NCBI GenBank assembly: GCA_019925795.1
Contig: CM034309.1
Coordinates: 26,220,729 to 26,284,728, forward strand
Length of the DNA: 64,000 nt
Direction: 5' to 3'
Origin: Dendrobium chrysotoxum
Taxonomy: Eukaryota; Streptophyta; Magnoliopsida; Asparagales; Orchidaceae
Of the stretch, positions 59,049-64,000 are shown one piece after another. The notes below the pieces were generated by a model, which saw only the letters and a program-made list of their open reading frames with translations, had not been told where the DNA came from and ran no database searches. The first letter of the stretch is position 1; every line of letters begins with the position of its first letter. The translations under genes and the position numbers were made by a program.

Positions 59049-62000
59049 CTACTGATAGTACTTACGAAGATTATCTACATTCCAGGTACGAGGAAGCATA
59101 TTTCCTTCAACATCCTTCAATTTGAAAGTCCCGGGCTTCACTACAGCTGCTACTAAATATGGACCCTCCCATAGGGGGGAAAGTTTATTACGTTGGGGAC
59201 CTTTTCTTGCCGCCTCGATGCTGTGCATAACTAGATCTCCAATCGATATACGTCATGGTTTCATCTTTCGATTATAGTGACGGGCAACTCTCTGATGATA
59301 TGCAACAACCTTAAGCATTGCTTCATCTCTTGCTTCTGGAAGGAGGTCTAGGCTGCACCTGAGTTTTTTATCGTTGTCATTGAAATCAAAAGTTTGAACA
59401 ATATGACTTGGGACTCTAATATCAACGGGAATAACAGTTTCTGTGCCAAAGCAGAGATTGTATGGGGTTTCTCCTGTTGGAGTTCTTGTAGTGGTACGAT
59501 AGGCCCAGAGGACATGTGAGAGCTCATCAACCCACTGCCCCCCAGCCTTCTTAAGTCATGTCTTCAATCCCTTCAGAATAGTCTGATTAGTGACCTCCAT
59601 TTGTCTGTTAGCTTGAGGATGGGCCACATCCGTGTGTACTAGTTGAATATGGAGATATTGGAAAAATATGGTGAAGACCTTTCCTGTGAACTGCGTTCCA
59701 TTATCGGTGATAAATTTCGCAGGAATGCCAAAACGACATATTATATTCTTCCATAGGAACTGTTTGGTATTTGCTTTGGTGATTTTTGCCAGAGGTTCTA
59801 CCTCCACCCACTTTGTGAAATAGTCTATAGCAAAGATGATGAACTTCTGTTGACCCATGGCTATAGGAAAGGGTCCTACTATGTCAATCCCCCATTGAGC
59901 GAAAGGCTAGGGACTCTATAATATTGAGATATCTATGGCAGGTAGATGGGTGAGGTTGGCATGTAACTGACAACTATTACATTTTTCCACGAGCTCTAGC
60001 GCGTCCTGCTTCATTGTTGGCCAGTAAAATCCCTGTCTCAGGACCTTTTGGGCTAGCGCCCTTTCGCCCAGATATTCCCCACAAATGCCTGAATGTACTT
60101 CTCAGAGTACATAGTTTACCTCTGAAGGAGGAAGACATTTGAGGTATGGCCCCGTGAAAGATCATTTGTATAACTCTCCATTAATAATAATGAAGTTTGT
60201 TGCCTGCCGCCGAAGTCATATTGCCACCATCGAGTCTTTAGGAAGAACACCCTCTTGTAAGAAAATGAGAATGGGGTCAATCCAAGAAGTTTTTTTTGAT
60301 TCATTTATTGATTGAATCACCCACAAGCCTTGAACGCTCGGAAAGTGGATCTTCTCAATATATTTTCTTCTGAAAATATCTCCTGTCATAGAAGTGGCCA
60401 GCTTGGAGAGAGTGTTTGCCCTTACATTCTATTCCTGAAGAATATGGATGATCTGATGTCTCTTTATTTGGGCTAACAAAAATTTAATTATTTGACAATA
60501 CTGGACCAACAATGAATGGTGGGCATCAAATTCTCCCTCTACCAGGGAGACGACTTGTTGGGAATCGGTGTGAACCACCAAGTCTTGCACTTCGTAATCA
60601 ATTGCCAGCTTAAATCCGGTGATCAGAGCCTCATATTCGGTGACATTATTTATTATCGGGAACTTGAATCTAAGCCCATATTCGAGTGTAGCTTTCTATC
60701 GGGAGATTAATAAGATTTTAGCACTGGCACCAGAACTCCCAGAAGCTCCATCGACATATAAGGTCCAGCACGAGGAGGAAGGAGATGCATCTATCGGTTC
60801 ATTGGAGGTATGGTTAGTACATTCAACCACAAAGTTGGCCAACACTTGTGACTTGATGTCTGGTCTAGGTAGGAACTAGATATCAAATTCTCCAAGCTTC
60901 ACTGACCATTTGATCAATCTTCCAAATGCCTCGGGCTTTTGGAGAATATTTTTTAATGGTAAGTTTGTATAGACCCTGATCATGTGTGCTTGAAAATAAT
61001 GGCGTAACTTTCTAGCTAAGAAGACTAACGCCAAGGCTATTTTATCTATTAATGGGTAGCGTGTTTCTATCTATGAAAGTATCTTGCTAATATAATAAAC
61101 TGGGCGTTGAACAATATCATTTACTTGAACCAAGACTGAGCTTATAACTTGGGAGGAGACAACCATATATATATATAAAATTTCCCCTAGAATTGGCTTC
61201 AAGAGCAGTGACGGTGAGGCTAGATAAGCTCAGAGTTGCTCGAAAGCCTTTTGACATTTGTCAGTCCACTGAAATCCTGAACTACTAGCACCTTTGAGAA
61301 CCTTGAAGAATGGTAAATATTTATCTCCTGAGCAAGCCAGAAAATGAAAAAGTGCTGCAATTCTTCCGTTTAATCTCTGGACTTCCTTGATATTTCTCGG
61401 GGGTAACATGTCCCTTAGGGCCTTGATCTTCTTAGGGTTGGCCTCAATCCCTCGATGGGTAATCATGAATCCCAAAAATTTTCCTGAGGTTACTCCAAAT
61501 GCACATTTGGAGGGGTTAAGGCGCATGTTATAAGATCGAAGGAGGCAGAAGCATTATTCCAAGTCAGATATATGCTGGGATTTCTCGAGGCTTTTAACTA
61601 GCATATCGTCTACATATACTTTGATAGTGCGCCCAATAATGTTCTTAAAAACCTTATTCATTAGGCGTTGGTATGTTGCCCCCGCGTTCTTGAGCCCGAA
61701 TGGCATTACTAGATAAAAGTATAGCCCCTTATCTATTTGAAAAGTTGTTGCCTCCTCATCAGCAGGATCTATTTATATTTGATTATAACCGAAGTAAGCA
61801 TCCATGAAGCTTAGCATCTGATGTCCGGAGGTGGCATCAACCAACTGGTAAGTACGGGGAAGCGAAAAACTATCCTTAGGGCAGGCTTTATTGAGATCAA
61901 TATAGTCTACGCACATTCTCCAAGCTCCACTTGCCTTTCGAACTATAATGACGTTTGCCAACCAAGCGGGATAGTGTACTTCCCTTATAAATCTTGTATT

Positions 62001-62760
62001 TAAAAGCTTATCAATCTCCTGCTAAATTGCTAGCTGACGATCTGGTGCAAAGTTTCGCTTCTTTTGGATCACCGGTTTGTATGCTGGGTTGATCTTGAGG
62101 GAGTGCATGATTACTTCAGGATTAATTCTAGGCATATCAGCCGGACTCCATGCAAATACATCTTGGTTTGTACGTAGAAAGTTTACATACTCCTTCTCTT
62201 CATCTGAGAGGAGTGATCCAATATGTACTATTTTTGAAGAGTGTTCATCTGATAGAGAGACACAAGTAAGATCTTCTTTAGGGGATGCCCTTTGAGGGAT
62301 ATCTTCATTCCGAAGATCGAAGTCCTTGATACTTAGAGTAACTGATGAGCGTGGTTGAGCCTACCTAAGATAATAGGATTGTGCTATCTATTGATCTCCA
62401 CGTATTGTTCTAATCCCTGCTGGGGTAAGAAACTTCAGCTTTAAGTGGGAAATTGAAGCAATAGCCCCAAAGATTATTTGGAGTGACCTTCCAAAGATCG
62501 CATTGTAGGTCGATTCTAATTTCACTACAATGAATTGGATAGAATGCTCAACTTGTCGGGGGAATTCTCCAAGTACAACTAGGAAACTGATGGTTCCTTC
62601 TACCCTTACAGGTCGATTGTCAAACCCGTATAGTGGACCTATAGCTGGCTGGAGCTTTTCCCTACCCATACCCATATTGAGGAAGGTGGAATAAAACATG
62701 ACGTCCATCGAGCTCCCATTATCAACTAAGATCCTTTTGACGTTGAAACATGGGTCGCCA
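59049..62760 (-). pseudogene. Ty3/gypsy (Tat-type) pol: PR, RT, RNase H, IN
   Basis: Minus strand. The protease has LVDNGSSMDVMF (about 62735-62700). RT motifs WRMCVDYIDLNKACPKDSF and SFMDAYFGYNQI lie at 61925-61775, the catalytic YVDD at 61616-61605, and GFMITHRGIEANPKKI downstream. RNase H has YVDGASGS (about 60765). Integrase has an H2C2 finger (about 60100-59965, CNSCQ) and a DDE core: GIDIVGPFP (about 59890), TDNGTQF (59710) and QMEV (59610). The frame ends NLRKYYQ at 59049. The KACPKDSFPLP-like and GIDIVGP signatures fit the Tat lineage. Several stops (for example after YNQI) make it inactive. The 5' part continues to the right. Confidence 0.9.
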
Positions 62761-64000
62761 ATTCCCTCGTTAATTACAAGTGGATCTTGATGATGGGTCT
62801 AAACTCTGTCTAGATCAGTATCATCAAAAGTAATAGAGTGGCCAGTACGAGACTTCTTTGGCATTGGCTCCTTGCTAGATGCAATTAAGACTTGATTGGG
62901 TACTGAGGGGCCCCCAGCAATAGTTTCAATCTCTCCGACCATTTGACGATTATTTGATGGTTGCCTTTGTTGCTGATTCTGCCCCCCAGCAGGACCAGGT
63001 TCATCCCGAGAAGGTGCGCTTTGAATAAATTATCGAAGATATCCTTATCGGATCAGCCTCTCAATTTCTTTCTTGACTTGTCTACAAGCTTCAGTTGTGT
63101 GTCCCTGACTACGGTGGAAGTGACAATATTGCTCCTGATTTCTTATATTTGGCTTCAATGGATTTGGCCACTTTATATTCTTCTGATCCCGAATGGCCAT
63201 CAACACGTTGACCCGAGATATATTAAGCGGTGTATACTCCTTCTCTTGACGAGGCTCTCATCGTTGCTGTGAGGGTCGAGGAGGCAAGTTATAGTTTCCT
63301 TGCTTTTTCTATTGTGATGATGAAATATCCATCCCTGATGCATTTTTATGTTTCTCGATTATTTGCTCAAATTACTTCTTATGAGCATTTATGGCCTCAT
63401 CTACCAAGATCTGGGCCTCCACACAATGAATTAAGTCAGCATAGGAATGAACTATATCTCGCATAAGTGCTAAATAAAAAGGTTCAGGACGAAGTCCTCC
63501 AAGAAAAACTCCTCTAAGCAGTTCAGGATCCACCCCTAAAATTTGTCGAGCCTCCGTAGAAAATCTTTAAAAATATTCTTTAAGTGTCTCATTTTCATTC
63601 TGTCGAATTCCTGAGAGATGGGAAGAATCTTTAACCATCCTTCGATTGGCAATAAATTGTTCAACGAACACTTTGGCCAATTTGACGAACTTGGAGATGG
63701 TTCCGGCAGGAAGTGAGGAGAACGATGTTCGAGCTTGCCCTTTAAGGGTAGCAGGAAACACTTGACAGAGGAGCGCATCCGAGGCTCTGTGAATATGCAT
63801 AATAGTTCTGTAGTGATCGATGTGCTCATAGGGGTCGAATGTCCCGTCATAAGAATCAATGCTTGGTAGTTTGAACCCTATAGAAATGGGGTGTTGAAGG
63901 ATGGCTTCGGTTAGTGGTGAGGTCTCCTAGAAGTCCCACTGATGGAGAGATTGTCTTCTACCCCTGCTGGGGAATTCTTCTCGGACCAACCGTCTCAGTT
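62761..64000 (-). pseudogene. Ty3/gypsy gag, runs off the window
   Basis: The minus strand from 63800 encodes a retrotransposon gag segment with FPATLKGQARTSFSSLPAG and FSTEARQI motifs. After an acidic/basic linker, a zinc-knuckle-like CHFHRSQGHTTEAC (about 63130-63085) follows. In-frame stops occur near 63565, 63370 and 63030. The 5' LTR, primer-binding site and the start of gag lie beyond 64000, so LTR identity and insertion age cannot be judged. Confidence 0.8.

Noticed and set aside
63536..63859. 107-aa minus-strand ORF
   Set aside because: It is a shadow frame of the gag sequence, which is read in a different minus-strand frame.

Overview
The window looks like TE-rich nuclear DNA of a flowering plant. 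The protein-coding genes have short exons with GT-AG introns, and two of them belong to plant-specific families: an isoprenylated heavy-metal-binding protein and the plastid lysophosphatidate acyltransferase. I see no rRNA, tRNA gene, CRISPR array or bacterial-type operon. The clade within angiosperms cannot be fixed from the sequence alone.

Only three host genes are convincing. (1) A HIPP9-like gene on the minus strand (8606 to 5869, five exons, 350 aa) has two HMA domains, a Met/His-rich tail and a C-terminal CaaX box. (2) A plastid LPAT1-type acyltransferase gene on the minus strand (37351 to 35826, five exons, 336 aa) has all the family motifs intact. (3) A small HMA-domain gene on the plus strand (43640 to 44268, two exons, 134 aa) has lost the first cysteine of its metal-binding pair. 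The genes are unrelated in function, apart from two being HMA proteins, and they sit as islands between transposons.

Most of the rest is mobile DNA. From left to right: an AT-rich stretch with a GAA microsatellite and a GC-rich patch (1-4.2 kb); the HIPP gene with a Tourist-like MITE in its second intron; a nested stack (non-autonomous CACTA, then SINE, then Tourist MITE) at 11.3-12.2 kb; two non-autonomous hAT elements with 8-bp target duplications (13.7-14.4 and 15.1-15.6 kb); a 2.9-kb LTR-like element dominated by a 32-bp minisatellite (16.0-18.9 kb); L1, RTE and ORF1-only LINE remnants (20.6-34.1 kb); and segmental tandem duplications at 34.5-35.5 and 40.7-42.9 kb.

A complete but decayed CACTA (En/Spm) element occupies 47986-55770, with matching TIRs and a TAT target duplication. 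On its right is a minus-strand Ty3/gypsy element of Tat type (gag, protease, RT, RNase H and integrase, from beyond 64000 down to 59049). It carries an additional gene on the opposite strand (56469-58206) with its own TATA box and an intron.

The most unusual things in the window are the LTR-like family whose copies carry minisatellites of very different lengths, the antisense gene of the Tat element, and a foldback Tourist MITE family with at least eight copies. I do not see evidence of a wholly new biochemical system.
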